Positions 27,601-36,047 of a stretch of 64,000 bases of DNA are shown here, one piece after another. This stretch comes from Mesorhabditis belari. Taxonomy: Eukaryota > Nematoda > Chromadorea > Rhabditida > Rhabditidae. The stretch spans positions 496,001 through 560,000 of the forward strand of contig CAUEEP010000884.1 in NCBI GenBank assembly GCA_958450365.1. Reading direction: 5' to 3'. The position numbers were made by a program, and so were the translations under genes. The notes below the pieces were generated by a model, which had not been told where the DNA came from, searched no databases, and saw nothing but the letters and a program-made list of their open reading frames with translations. The number at the start of each line of letters is the position of its first letter. Positions within the stretch are counted from its first letter, which is position 1.

Positions 27601-30600
27601 TTTCAAAGTTATGGCTATCAAACAAGTGTAAAGCTTTTCAATTCAAGATTTAGATCCGATTTCAGATTCAATCTAGATCATCGTCAAGTTTGAATGAAAA
27701 TGAAGTCTCTATTGAAAAAGACGAGATTTTAAAGTAATATCTACGTTGAAACGATCACAATCTATCCATTGAATCAATCAATCAATCAAAATCGATCTTG
27801 TCTTCGATCGATCAAAATCGATCAGCTTCAAAATTACAAAAAGTTAAACAAACTTTAGAAAATTCGTTTTTCAAAGCTAGATCTTCTTTTCTGACATCAA
27901 ATCTAGGTCATCAGATGATGTGTGGATGAGAAATCGAGGTGGTTATTGGGTGAGATGGGGTGAGATGTGGTTGTGAGGGTAATCTGCCCGTTCCCTCCCT
28001 TGTCAACAGAAATCTATAGAGTGAGTCTAATCCCAAGCAAACCCCCTCCTCACCCATTGCACACATATCCGTGAAAGAGATCAGGAAAGAGAAAGGCAAG
28101 GCTACTAATGAACGCTTTACCCTCTGGAGGGTCGTCAGGTGCTCCAACCCCATTAGAAACACAAAATCGGCAATAGGCAAATCAAAATTTGATCTCATGA
28201 GATCTTTCAAGGGGTTTTGACTAGAGGACAAGACTCAAAAACAAGGCTAGAGACGCTAGAGGCATTAGAAGCTATTAGAACTTTCATAACTTAACAATTT
28301 TATCGTTTTTCTGAATTCCCAAGAAGTTAGTTTCAAGCTCGTCAGCTACAGATAGCATACTTTTGGGTATGAAATCTCTAAAACTACCTTAATAGCTGGT
28401 AAACTTTAAAATAAACCTCTTGGAAATTGATTAGTAATTAGTTAGACAATATCTTTTACAATAAAGACAATAAAATAATATCTTTAAATGCTGCTCAATT
28501 AAAGTTTTAGGGGCTTCACCCATTTTCAACTTTGCCCAGCTGGACGAAGTTGAACTTCACGTCAAAATGATGTTGAAATGTGAGTTAAACTCTGGGTAGA
28601 GTTAAACCAAATCATCAAGCGACTTTTTGACTACCCGACTTCACGCTCACGACTTCAATGCAAACATAAGTTGACAGTGAAGTTAAAAAGGGCTCTTTTT
28701 CTCCAGAAAACGATTAGTAAACTTTGAAAAGTTGAAAATTGAAACAAAAAGCTATACTGATCAATATGGATTAATTATGGATAAAACAGGAAAAGTTTTG
28801 TGCAAGTTTTTGCGTTAGACTCCTTCCACCATTACTGGGTGAGCCTATCCTTAATAATGTCTTACTTTGAAACAAGCTTTTTTAAACTTGGTGTATTAGA
28901 GAAATTGAGTGGTTTGGGATCAACTAAACACTTGAAAATCTACCCATTGAATAAAGAAATATGATTTTTTAATATAAGATTGCTTCTAGTAGCTTTTAGT
29001 AGCTTTTAGTAGCTTTTAGTAGCTTTTAGTAGCTTTTAGTAGCTTTTAGTAGCTTTTAGTAGCTTGTAGTAGCTTTTAGTAGCTTGTAGTAGCTTGTAGT
29101 AGCTTTTAGTAGCTTTTAGTAGCTTTTAGTAGCCGAAAACAGCTAAATCCATTTGTTAATTGATTGAAATCTTTAAAAATAACTTTGTAACTCAAAGGAA
29201 ACGGCTTAGAATGAGTGAAAACTGAGTGAAAACAAAAATGAAACTTGAAAAACAGATTGTTTTCAAGAAATGACCTTCTCCTTCTCTTTCTCCATCGTAC
29301 TCTAACAATTCCTATCTTTTTTTGATCGATCTATCTCTCCGTCGACCTCTACCGTGCACTTCACCCATCCCATTCCCCACTTCACAACGCCGCGGATCAA
29401 TCGATGTAGTCAAAAGAGAAATGGAGATGAAAAAAGGGAGAGAACGGGTGGTGAATAGATGGAGAAGGGGGCTGTTGTCTGTCTCCAATCGCTGGGTAGA
29501 CTAGAAGGGGAAGTGGGGTGAGTGTGCCGGGCAACATCAATCCTCATCTCTTCTCTCCTCCACTCCACTCTTCTCTTCTTCACTGAACCGATCGTTGCCA
29601 ATCAATGGGTGATCTAATGATCAAGGATTCATTCAGCAAGAAAACTTTTCACTTCGTGATGTAAGAGAACTTGGGGCTTTAAAATCCTTGTGCAACTAGG
29701 AATTAGCTGATACGAGCCTGAAGCTGATAGAAAAACAGAAGCTGAAATAGAACTGGCAAGGAAACTGATAGTTTGTCGAGTTTGTAAGCAAACTGGTAGT
29801 TTATAGACTTTTAAATTGTGAATGACAGTGGCTGGCTCGACAGAAACTGGCTCCTGACAGAAACTGGCTCCTGACCATTGCTGTGGCCTATCAGACGTTA
29901 TGCGAATCCAAATAATTAGTATAATTTGTATTATAGTATCTAATAATTAGTAGTATTTACAAGTAGTTCCAAAAAAAACGTTCTATAAAAGAGCACAAAT
30001 CAATTGGTTTGTTTGGTTTGTTTGGTTCGTTTGATTTATGCCTGAAAATGAGCGTTTTAAACTAGAGATGCTGTTTAAAACATTCCCAGCCATCCTAATA
30101 ACGATTCTTTTTGGTATAAACTTGTTTTTAAGGACTTTTGTTACTTGTGGGTTTTGGGTTTTGTTGATTTGTTGATTTGTTGATTTGTTTATTTGTTATT
30201 TTGTCTATTTGTTAAGATGGCTTTGGTAAATTTGTACTAGTTTTCATGGGGGACATTTAGGGCTATCGAATGACTATAATAGTTTAGTTTTTCGATGAAT
30301 TGACACTAAATTATCAGTAAAACAGTGAACGCCTACGCGACTGTACACTCAAAATAACGTCTGTACTAATGACGATGATTTTTTGGACTTTTACCCAAGT
30401 TTTTAAGACTTTTTATCTTTATTTAGCTTTAAGTTCTCGGTAACTTTGTACTGGTTTTCAAGAAGAGATTCAGGGCTATCAAATGACTATAATAGTTTAG
30501 TTTTTCGATGAATTGACACCAAATTATCAGTGAAAAAGTAAACGACTACGCGAAAAAATGCAAAAACGATAACGTGATAACGACAAAGAAGTTTATAAGT

Positions 30601-33600
30601 CTATAAGAAGTCTATAAGAAGTCCATAAGAAGCCTATAAGAAGTCCATAAGAAGTCCATAAGAACTCCATAAGAATTTACAATACTAATGAGTAAATTAC
30701 GAGTATTAATGAGTAGATTCTTCAATGCTGTATACGAATTTGCTTTCTAGTTTCAACAAAGTTAAACTTTCTGCTTTGAAAGCAGGAAGTTTTAATTCTA
30801 TTTAGGTTTTAAAGCAACAAAACTCCTCACCGAATTAAGTTAGCCAAACCTGAAATTGTCTCAAATAAGTTTGAAACATTAAAATTATTTCCCCCATTTT
30901 TCTTACTCTGATCAATCTAATAGACACTCCGTTCACGTGCTCGCCGAAAACATTTTGTTTTTGGTTATCTGGATAGAATAGTGGTGAAAAAGAAGATGGA
31001 ATGAGCGAGAAAATCGCTTGATAAAAACAAACAATTGGGTAAACAGATTGGGGTAAATGATTTAGATATATGCAGATGGGGAAAGCTCTTTTAAAACTAA
31101 TAACTAATAAAGTAACTCTTTAAAAACTAATAAAGTATGCAAAGAATAGCAAAGAGTAGAAATTATATCAAAAATTCTATCAAAAAATGCATTTACTGTC
31201 GAGAAAATCTTTAGAAAAACGCTTTTAAAACGCTTTCAAAACGCTATAAAATATTAGTGTTTCAAAGTTTCTGAATACTCTTAAAATCTTCCTCAGCCAA
31301 TGAGTAAGGCATTGTTCTATTCGTTTAATTTCTATTTTCTTTTATTTTCTGCTATTTTCTGCTATTTTCTTCTATTTTTAAACTACAAAATCAACCTTAT
31401 TTCTAAAAATTTGAATCAAATTGAGATTTAGGAGAATTTACGGAAGATTTTATCGTTTTTAAAGAAGATCTTATTCAGATTTTATGTATCCAATTGAATG
31501 CAAGCTTTTAAAATAGTTTTAAATAGTTTTAAATAGTTTTAAATAGTTTAAAATCATTTAAAATAGTTTAAAGCTTTTAAAATAGTCTAAAACATATTCT
31601 ATAAATGTTTTCAATGTAAAAAATTATAAAAAACATTGAGTTAAACGGATTGGAATCCCTAGAAACAATTCAAAGTTCAAAAACAAAAGTGATGTTTCAA
31701 AGTTGTTGGTTTTAAAGTGGAAAATTAGGATTTATTTCATCTAGGTTAGCTATTTTCAAAAAATCAAACTAACCGCCACTTTTTCTTTTGAAAACATCGC
31801 AACCATGGCCAGAGAAGAATGAAAGAGATTTCACAATAACGGCTTGTTTTCAGAATTCAGGCACAGTTGTTTGGCTTGCGACGTACAGGCGCAGAAAATG
31901 GCAGAAAAATGGAGGCTGTGAGTCTTCGCAAATAATGAACGATCGGAGTAGAAGAGGGTTTTGAAGGGAAAAGGGAATGGAATGGGGATGATGGAGAGGA
32001 GACGGGTTGGTTAAGAGGTCAAAGGGGGGTCACTTGTAGGGAGAAGGGTGGGTGGAGCAGAAGGGGTCGATAAGAGGCGATGGACGGTCGGCGTTCTGCC
32101 TTGGTCGCCCAGGCAATGCTCTCGTGTGAATGGTGAGCTCTAGGCATTCAAATGACGATTGCTTAAGAGTGAGATATCCGAATCTGAGCAATCGAACGAT
32201 CGAACGATCGAACGAACGAAAGCAAGTCTGATCGATCAACTTCAGCAATGATTACTGATGTTTGAGGTCATCAGAATTAAACGCACGTCTCCAACACGCA
32301 GCCGCAGCTCTATTTATCTCAAGGCTAACACCAAGAGCTAATGCTAACACCATGCTAGCACCTCTCAATGCTTCACGAGAAAGAATTGAATGGAAAGTTG
32401 TAGAGAAATCGATGTTAGAAAACTAATTGTTTCAGAAAAATCATCAAGTTTCAACTTCAAATAGTATAAAAATGGAAAATTTCAGTTAATTCATAGGTAG
32501 CGTCAATTCTCTTTAAACAAAATTAAGACTTTCTCCTCTAAGCCCTCATCAATCCTAATCTATCCCTCCAAATTTACATTTTAAAAGCTCTAAAACTGAT
32601 CTCAATGTTTTATTGAACTTTTGGATAAATGTAAATGCAAATTTTACTGACTTTTACAAGATTGTACTCAAAATTCGATCTGTAACAACGTTGCTACGAG
32701 TTAAACTAGAAAAAAAGAAAGCCTAGTTTCAAAGAAATCAAATTCAAAGCAATGAAAAGTTTTCAATGTTTGATTCTTTTTATTTAGACTTCTTGTCATT
32801 TAGACTTTTCATTTAGACTTTTCATTTAGACTTCACTTAGACACCTTGGTGCAATTGTGAAAGCTAAGCTCTACAAGCTAAGCTAAGCTAAGCTAAACTC
32901 TACAAGCTAAGCTAAGCTCTACAAGCTAAGCTAAGCTAAGCTCTTGAAGTGAATATGATTCAAAAATCGATTCAAATTGATCAACGCAAATTCACTAACT
33001 CAAATCAATCAACTCAGACAGATCCCTTTAAAGCTAGCGATTCAAATTGCTCGATCAAAGTTGATTTATCCAAGTTTATTGATTCAAATCAATCAATTCA
33101 ATAAGATCACTTTGAAATCAACCACTCCAAATCAACCAATCCAAATCAATCGATCCGATTCACGAACCAATTCTCTTCCAATTCTCTCCCCAAAACAATC
33201 AGAAGATGCCAATGGGCACAGTCTCTTTCTCTTGCTTTTCTTTCTCTTTTTCTCTCTTTTTTTTGAATGTGAAGGGGTCACTGGCAGATGTGGCCCCTCT
33301 CCAACATCAATCACCGCACAACCAACAGAGAAAAAGAAAGACTCCCGTTTTCTGTATTCTGTAGTCAACGAAGGATGATAAGAGTTTTAAAGAATATTGA
33401 TTCAGGGAAATTCTGAATGAATAGGTTGATAGTGACCAAAAAGTGACCAATTTTCGATAAAAAATGGAAAATGTTTGTTGAAATGGAAAATTAATCGACT
33501 AAACAAAAGCTATAAAGGATTTTGAAACTAAAATTTGAAATCAATTTACTTTCTCTAAAATTGAAACAAAAAAGTTGACGCCTTACAAGGAGAAGTCTTA

Positions 33601-36047
33601 GAAGATAGTTTTAAGGAATCATTGGCTTTTTATGTTTTTGTAAACTCAGACAATTGTCAACAATTGTCAACTTTATTGTCAACTCTTGAAAGAATTTTTG
33701 TTTTTATAAATTCTTATGAACTTCTTATAGGTTTTTGAAAGTAGGCTTTGTTCTTAAACCCATTCAATAGTCAATTCACCCACCTGAACTCCATTGGAGC
33801 GTTTCGAGCTCGACTCGCGGCTACTTGTCGTCGAATCGTCCCGGCCACCGTTCACGTTGTTCTGAGCCTGAATTTGGATTCATTAAAGTGAAAAAGTTGT
33901 AAAATTATTGACTAAAAAACATAGGGAAAGATTATTTAAGAAAGCTTATTTGAGAAAGCTTATTTAAGAAAGCTTATTTAAGGAAGCTTATTTGAGAAAG
34001 CTTATTTAAGAGAGCTTATTTAAGAGAGCTTATCTCAGAAAGCTTATTTAAGAGAGCTTATTTAAGAAAGCTTATTTCAGAAAGCTTATTTAAGAAAGCT
34101 TATTTCAGAAAGCTTATTTAAGAAAGCTTATTTAAGAGAGCTTATTTAAGAGAGCTTATTTAAGAAAGCTTATTTCAGAAAGCTTATTTAAGAGAGCTTA
34201 TCTCAGAAAGCTTATTTAAGAGAGCTTATTTAAGAAAGCTTATTTAAGAGAGCTTATTTAAGAAAGCTTATTTAAGACTAAGCTTACTTATGCTTAAACA
34301 AATTTTCGACAATACGACTACATAGATTTAGCACTTTTTTGAGTTGAATTGGGCTGAAATAGTGTCACTTCAATACACTTAAACTTGAAACTTTACTTTG
34401 ATTTTATGCAAAGTGAATTAATGTTCATTTTATTCTTACACACCATAAACTTTGAAACACTCGTTTTTTTATTGTTGCACAAACGGCTGTACTTAAATTT
34501 AGCACTTTTTTTGAGGTGAATTGGGCTGAAAATTTGCATCACGGGGTTTTTGGGGTCAAAGAATTCGAATCCGTTATTAGTTTTTAAAGAAAACCGTTCT
34601 ATTTTTGGATATTTCATTCGGTTTAATTACCCAAATTTTTAGAGATTTTTTTGACCGTATTGACTCGGAAATTAAAGTTGCTCAAAAACAATAACGGATT
34701 CAGATTCTCCATCCCAGAATGCCTCCAGTTACAACTTTTCAGGTCTACAGCTAACATAAATACCGTAAAAACTAATAGAACCTCATCCTAAAGGAGCGTC
34801 GCGTAGTCTAAGTTTACTCTCAAACAAACGCTCATATCTCGACACGAGTACGTTTGTTTCTCCTCGGTTTGGTACCAAATTAAAGTAGAGAGAATGAGTG
34901 ATTTAGCGTTAACCAACCCTTAGGAAAGAATGATTGAAAAGTGGCAAAAAAAAAAAGAGGCGATTTTCTATTCGCCAACAACAATCCAAGTGCGACAGTT
35001 GCTCAAAAACAATAACGGATACAGATTCTCGATCCCAGAATGCCTCCGGTTACAAATTTTTGGGTCTACAGCTGTCTGAAACATCAGCTAAGCTAAAAAT
35101 GACTTTATCGTGAATGTGTTAAGAGCTAGATTTTTGATTGACGAGTCAGCATGCAATGAAAAAAAATTCATTAAATGGTTTTTTCCTTAAAAAAACTTGA
35201 AACTAGCTTTTTTTTATCGTTTTCAACTCTGAATCTTGTTTATTCGATTAAGAATTTTATACATTTTATTCAAAGCTGCTGTTTCTTTTGAATAGATTTA
35301 ACATTTGAACTATCTAGATTCTTTTTCAAACCTTATTATGAGCATTTCAACCTCTAACTAAAGAAATTTCTTTAGTTAGAGAAGTTAGATCGAATTTTGT
35401 GAGAAATGATAAGCTTTTTGTAGCTTTTTGTAGCTTTTTGCAGCTTTTTGAAGCTTTTTGTAGCTCTTTGAAGCTTCTTGTAGCTTTTTGAAGCCGATAA
35501 ACGTAAAATGTTATAACCAAAACAATTTTTAAAGAAAAAACAGAAAGTTTACCGAATTAATTGAATAAGAAAACTCGTTTTTGATCATTTTTAGGCAGAG
35601 ATTCGATGATTGATTAATGTAAAAGCTTTTTGTAGCCAAGAAAAACACGAAACATACAACTTTAAACATCAAAATTTGTGCTATTCATCAAATTGCAAGA
35701 GAAGCTTACCGTTTTATTCAATTGCTAGATTGTTTTCAACTAGTTACTCTAGGTTTTGTTAGCTTTTTTTGAAACAAGATTCAGAGTTGAAAACGATAAA
35801 AAAGCTAGTTTCAAGTTGTTTAAGGAAAAAGCCAATATAAAACTTAGCTGATGCTTAGCTGATAAAACATAGCTTAGCTGATGTTTTAAACTAGTTAATC
35901 TAGGTTCTGTTAGCTTTTTTAAAAACTGACCATGAGCAATTGTTGCATCAAAGCATTCTGGCTGAGCATCGCCGTGGTGTTTTCGTTTGTCGACGGAGCG
36001 GTTGTTGATGGGGAGAATTTCGGGGACACTGCACTGAAATCCTTCAT
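3603..36047 (-). CDS. Multi-C2H2 zinc-finger protein, probable transcription factor (16 exons)
   Basis: Rebuilt by eye on the minus strand. Exons in coding order: 35931-36047, 33784-33867, 20762-20899, 19339-19545, 19037-19186, 18867-18922, 18648-18784, 18143-18280, 16630-16705, 16033-16138, 15441-15521, 15058-15123, 11307-11435, 10310-10402, 3877-3978, 3603-3692. All junctions are GT/AG, phases agree throughout, and the total is 589 codons plus a TAA. The ATG at 36047 is preceded by an in-frame TGA. Visible zinc fingers: C99-x2-C102-x12-H115-x4-H120 (across an exon junction); C128-x2-C131-x12-H144-x4-H149; a C2H2-like unit C378/C381/H393/H397/H402; and C409-x4-C414-x12-H427-x4-H432 (across a junction). 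A CxxC pair lies at 516/519. Basic stretch KRKHSEKPRRK (485-495) could be a nuclear signal. The middle is rich in Ser, Asn and Gln, and the C-terminus is acidic. The role as nuclear DNA-binding regulator is inferred from the fingers. I do not recognise the orthologue. Introns of 12.9 and 6.3 kb are very long for a nematode. Confidence 0.85.
3713..3720 (+). promoter_or_regulatory. Ruby-like piRNA promoter motif
   Basis: TGTTTCAA preceded by GATGAAAA, in the last intron of the zinc-finger gene, on the strand opposite to it. A second copy lies at 3802-3809. Confidence 0.4.
4166..4727. mobile_element. Probable Tigger/pogo-like MITE with internal duplications
   Basis: Ends CAGTCGA...CTCTCTCTATAATGGAA and the reverse complement of CAGCCGACTCTCTCTATGACGGAA. 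Inside, a roughly 80-base block (GAGTGCCATTATATAAAGCTTAGC plus CCATTCCTTTATG) is repeated about four times. A GC-richer unique segment at 4330-4500 has no frame I can name. The Tigger-like call rests only on the style of the ends. Confidence 0.45.
4966..5082. repeat. ACCGGAACCGAA repeats
   Basis: Purine-alternating ACCGAA/ACCGGA units in a loose inverted arrangement (GTTTCGGTTG ... CAACCGAAAC) next to the Tc1-like insertion. Confidence 0.6.
5084..5638 (+). mobile_element. Non-autonomous Tc1-like element
   Basis: Terminal inverted repeats of about 28 bases (AGGGTGCGTCATAATTATTG outermost), flanked by TA. At 555 bases it is internally deleted and keeps only the transposase 3' end. Confidence 0.85.
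5197..5515 (+). pseudogene. Tc1-family transposase, C-terminal fragment
   Basis: The open frame ends at 5515 and contains WPPNSPDLNVMDFSIWAILE, the DDE-domain block around the last catalytic acidic residue. It ends NRLRAVIKAKGDHIE, typical of Tc1 transposase C-termini. The DNA-binding half and the first catalytic Asp are missing, so it is inactive. A SLTLKK duplication interrupts the middle. Confidence 0.8.
5757..5920. repeat. 10-bp tandem array (GTTTATTTAT)
   Basis: About sixteen units of a 10-base, nearly pure A/T repeat, with occasional TTTATTG variants. Confidence 0.85.
6466..6576. repeat. 8-bp tandem array (AAGTCTTC)
   Basis: Runs of AAGTCTTC, preceded by GAAGGCTT inverted units. Confidence 0.8.
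6893..7133. repeat. Foldback element, family B
   Basis: Inverted repeat with GGCTAATTTTCGCC at the left and GCGGAAATTAGCC at the right. The arms contain GCGCAACTCGCCATAACTTTC. The right end continues to TGTCCCA, so the organisation (TGGGACA, T tract, TTGCGCA) resembles family A. Confidence 0.7.
7275..7373. repeat. 10-bp tandem array (CTGTCTAGAG)
   Basis: Ten units of a 10-base repeat with two CTGTCCAGAG variants. Confidence 0.85.
7500..8290. other. Intron DNA without a recognised element
   Basis: AT-rich with long A and T tracts and two Ruby-like motifs at 7850 and 7865. Frames here lack splice signals and look like low-complexity translations. Confidence 0.4.
7850..7872 (-). promoter_or_regulatory. 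Pair of Ruby-like motifs, minus strand
   Basis: TTGAAACA at 7850-7857 and 7865-7872, the closest pair in the window after 394/409, inside intron 14. Confidence 0.4.
8320..8690. repeat. AGCTTTTT / AGCTTTAGAACA minisatellite
   Basis: Irregular units of about 18-26 bases built from AAGCTTTTT and AGCTTTAG(A/G)ACA. Confidence 0.75.
9190..9750. repeat. 6/12-bp AAATTC array
   Basis: About 560 bases of TTCAAA/TTCAGA/TTCCAA units. Both strands stay open for long distances (240 and 185 residues), but only as K/F/N/S or L/N repeats. Confidence 0.85.
10367..10700. repeat. Tandem duplication including part of zinc-finger exon 14
   Basis: The block at 10367-10498 (5' half of exon 14, its acceptor and intron) recurs at about 10504-10695. 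The copy keeps a CTTTTACAG acceptor and GAGGGTA but lacks the CxxC half of the exon, so it is a decayed pseudo-exon. Confidence 0.65.
11609..11616 (+). promoter_or_regulatory. Ruby-like piRNA promoter motif
   Basis: TGTTTCAA preceded by AAAAAGAA; another copy at 11740-11747 is preceded by AAAACAAA. Both lie in intron 12 in unique DNA. Confidence 0.4.
12067..12478. repeat. Foldback element, family D
   Basis: Imperfect inverted repeat of about 410 bases: TTGACTTATAA...CATCT at the left and AGATG...TTATAAGTC at the right, with inner arms TTAACTCAAAAT/ATTTTGAGTTAA. Non-coding. Confidence 0.65.
12541..12722. repeat. 12-bp tandem array (GGGTACCTTAGA)
   Basis: About fifteen units with GGGTACCTTAGT and AAGGTACCTTAG variants. 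GGTACC is a KpnI palindrome in each unit. It opens a spurious GTLVGTLEGT frame. Confidence 0.85.
13495..13625. repeat. ACTAAAATGATT / ACTAAAATCATG array
   Basis: Mixed 9- and 12-base units built from GACTAAAATCAT and GATTAAAATGAT. Confidence 0.75.
14199..14460. repeat. About 65-bp tandem repeat, four units
   Basis: Four copies of TTCGATTAACCCGTT...TAAGAAGCTAAGATTTAAC...GGCTGTCAGTTT run into the left arm of the hairpin at 14440. Confidence 0.8.
14440..14595. repeat. Perfect-type hairpin (foldback E)
   Basis: The left arm from TAATCTAGCTGTCAG to GGCTGAAG matches the right arm almost base for base around a short loop at about 14510-14525. Confidence 0.8.
15325..15395. repeat. GATTCT/GATCT array
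   Basis: Tandem TCTGATTCTGAT and TCTGATCTGAT units directly 3' of exon 11 in gene orientation. Confidence 0.7.
15788..15925. repeat. 12-bp tandem array (AGCTTTAATCTC)
   Basis: About eleven units with CTC/CTT/CTG endings. Confidence 0.85.
16861..16868 (+). promoter_or_regulatory. Ruby-like piRNA promoter motif
   Basis: GTGTTTCAATTT, nearly repeated at 17010-17017 (GTGTTTCAATTTG) 149 bases on, although the surrounding sequences differ. Confidence 0.4.
17352..18058. mobile_element. Mariner-like MITE, family M copy 2
   Basis: Shares GTCGGGTAGTCAAAAAGTCG, GATAAAAGATAGAG and CATTCAGCCAATTTTTCCGT with copy 1. Ends TTAGCCTATC and AAAAGCCTAA are diverged and TA flanks are not preserved. Confidence 0.65.
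17398..17575. repeat. 18-bp tandem array inside the MITE
   Basis: About ten units of AACCAATTAAACTACATT. In copy 1 the same stretch is present once (CACCAATTAAACTACGG), so the array grew from the element's own sequence. Confidence 0.8.
18475..18531. repeat. 9-bp tandem array (CAGCTCTTC... )
   Basis: Six units of AGCTCTTC with a period of 8-9 bases. Confidence 0.7.
19635..20150. repeat. Direct duplication of about 270 bp
   Basis: AACTTTAGTTTCAACTCAAT, GAGGTGTGGG and GTTGAAAAAGTCTTGTTTCA occur in the same order at 19665-19870 and 19960-20130. Each copy carries a Ruby-like motif (19835, 20094) and GTCTATAGTA repeats. Confidence 0.75.
20440..20647. mobile_element. Short inverted-repeat element, family G copy 1
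   Basis: Ends ACCGTATTTCCCTAATAGTA and TACTATTAGAGAGAATAGGG(T). Inverted copy of 53023-53244, sharing CCCCCACTAGATCTCATCG and AGCTACATTTTC. Confidence 0.75.
21250..21475. repeat. 10-bp tandem array (ATTTAAAATC)
   Basis: About twenty-two units, mostly exactly 10 bases with occasional 11-base AATTTAAAATC units. Strongly phased A/T tracts. Confidence 0.9.
21500..21960. other. GC-richer intronic island 1
   Basis: A purine-rich GAAGGTGGGGGAAGGGGACGG block and GGACGTCC in otherwise AT-rich intron DNA. No spliced frame. Could be a regulatory element of the zinc-finger gene. Confidence 0.3.
22015..22112. repeat. GCTAGCTAGTTAGTTA array
   Basis: Tandem 4-base GCTA/GTTA units with the palindrome GCTAGC throughout. 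Confidence 0.8.
22830..23230. other. GC-richer intronic island 2
   Basis: Contains GAGAAAGAGAGAGAGAG and CGACTTTTCGACGACGGCC. The frames on both strands lack splice context. Confidence 0.3.
23730..23898 (-). repeat. tRNA-like unit with B-box amplified about six times
   Basis: On the minus strand a tRNA-like 5' part (GTGGTGTATTGTCAAAGC) and middle are followed by six 19-base units, each containing GGTTCAATCCC or GGTTCGATCCC, a match to the Pol III B-box. No intact acceptor stem, so not a functional tRNA. Confidence 0.6.
24321..24328 (+). promoter_or_regulatory. Ruby-like piRNA promoter motif
   Basis: First of three plus-strand copies within 470 bases (24321, 24488, 24784) in the 12.9-kb intron; upstream is AAAAGAAAAAA. 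Confidence 0.4.
24515..24718. repeat. 21-bp tandem array (GCCAGCTACAAATGTAGATTT)
   Basis: About nine units. Each contains the palindrome CTACAAATGTAG, so the array can form a series of small hairpins. Confidence 0.85.
24985..25005 (-). CDS. Possible alternative first coding exon of the zinc-finger gene
   Basis: On the minus strand a short open stretch starts with ATG at 25005, encodes MHLFPFM and ends at a strong GTGAGT donor. It is in phase 0, the phase needed to join exon 3 at 20899. A transcript starting here would drop the Ser/Asn/Gln-rich N-terminus but keep all fingers. It lies inside the 12.9-kb second intron with no convincing acceptor just upstream, which fits an internal promoter. 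There is no transcript evidence. Confidence 0.35.
25395..25512. repeat. 9-bp tandem array (AAATGATCT)
   Basis: Units AAATGATCT, GAATGATCT and AAATGATCC. They produce spurious NDLNDLNDP frames. Confidence 0.8.
26340..26422. repeat. 10-bp array (GAATTGAAGA)
   Basis: About eight units of GAATTGAAGA/GAATTGAAAG. Confidence 0.75.
26480..26545. repeat. GACT microsatellite with TGGCTGGT tail
   Basis: Eight GACT units run into TGGCTGGT repeats at the edge of island 3. Confidence 0.8.
26560..26800. other. GC-richer intronic island 3
   Basis: Contains GTGACCTCCCGCTCGGATGG and CACATCGATGTG. No supported exon. Confidence 0.3.
26975..27140. mobile_element. Family M MITE fragment (copy 3)
   Basis: CAAAATAACATAGAAACAGG and GTCGGGTAGTCAAAAAGTCG match copy 1 at 1410-1500. 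A matching inverted fragment lies at 28592-28685. Confidence 0.6.
27283..27338. repeat. CTTT microsatellite
   Basis: Polypyrimidine TTTCTTTCTT tract. Confidence 0.85.
27900..28230. other. GC-richer intronic island 4
   Basis: GGTGAGATGGGGTGAGATGTGG and CCCCCTCCTCACCC in unique DNA. An open minus frame is present but lacks splice sites and resembles nothing known. Confidence 0.3.
28592..28685 (-). mobile_element. Family M MITE fragment, inverted (copy 4)
   Basis: Reverse complement of 27061-27140, including CGACTTTTTGACTACCCGAC and the flanking GGGTAGAGTTAAAC. Confidence 0.65.
28982..29136. repeat. 10-bp tandem array (AGCTTTTAGT)
   Basis: Fifteen exact-length 10-base units, with three AGCTTGTAGT variants. 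Confidence 0.9.
29280..29620. other. GC-richer intronic island 5
   Basis: CGCCGCGGATCAATCGATG and GTGTGCCGGGCAAC in unique DNA. Candidate regulatory element only by composition and position. Confidence 0.3.
30118..30560 (+). repeat. Repeat family Q, two tandem copies
   Basis: Two units (about 30118-30352 and 30356-30550), each ending with ACTATAATAGTTTAG...GA(C/A)TACGCG. Same family as 3422-3598. Confidence 0.75.
30590..30672. repeat. 11-12-bp TAAGAAGTCCA array
   Basis: About seven units of ATAAGAAGTCC/ATAAGAAGTCT immediately after the Q copies. Confidence 0.7.
31258..31265 (+). promoter_or_regulatory. Ruby-like piRNA promoter motif
   Basis: GTGTTTCAAAG with AT-rich upstream sequence; the next copy at 31693-31700 has the same core followed by AG. 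Confidence 0.4.
31505..31575. repeat. 10-bp array (TTTTAAATAG)
   Basis: About seven units of TTTTAAATAG with TTTAAAATAG variants. Confidence 0.75.
31780..32350. other. GC-richer intronic island 6
   Basis: The largest GC-richer block of the 12.9-kb intron, with CGATGGACGGTCGGCGTTC, a CGATCGAA(CGAA) run at 32185-32222 and CCAACACGCAGCCGCAGC. No spliced frame. Confidence 0.3.
32868..32945. repeat. AGCTAAGCT array
   Basis: CTACAAGCTAAGCTAAGCT units. Confidence 0.7.
33935..34278. repeat. 14-bp tandem array (AAAGCTTATTTAAG)
   Basis: About twenty-four units of a 14-base repeat with AAGAAAGC/AGAGAGC variants. Every unit holds AAGCTT. Confidence 0.85.
34776..34935. repeat. Half copy of foldback family C
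   Basis: AATAGAACCTCATCC...GCGTAGTCTAAGTTTA...GAGTACGTTTGTTTC matches the left arm at 2111-2280. The second arm is missing. Confidence 0.7.
35405..35495. repeat. 10-bp array (TAGCTTTTTG)
   Basis: Nine units of TAGCTTTTTG/AAGCTTTTTG with one T tract per turn. Confidence 0.85.
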
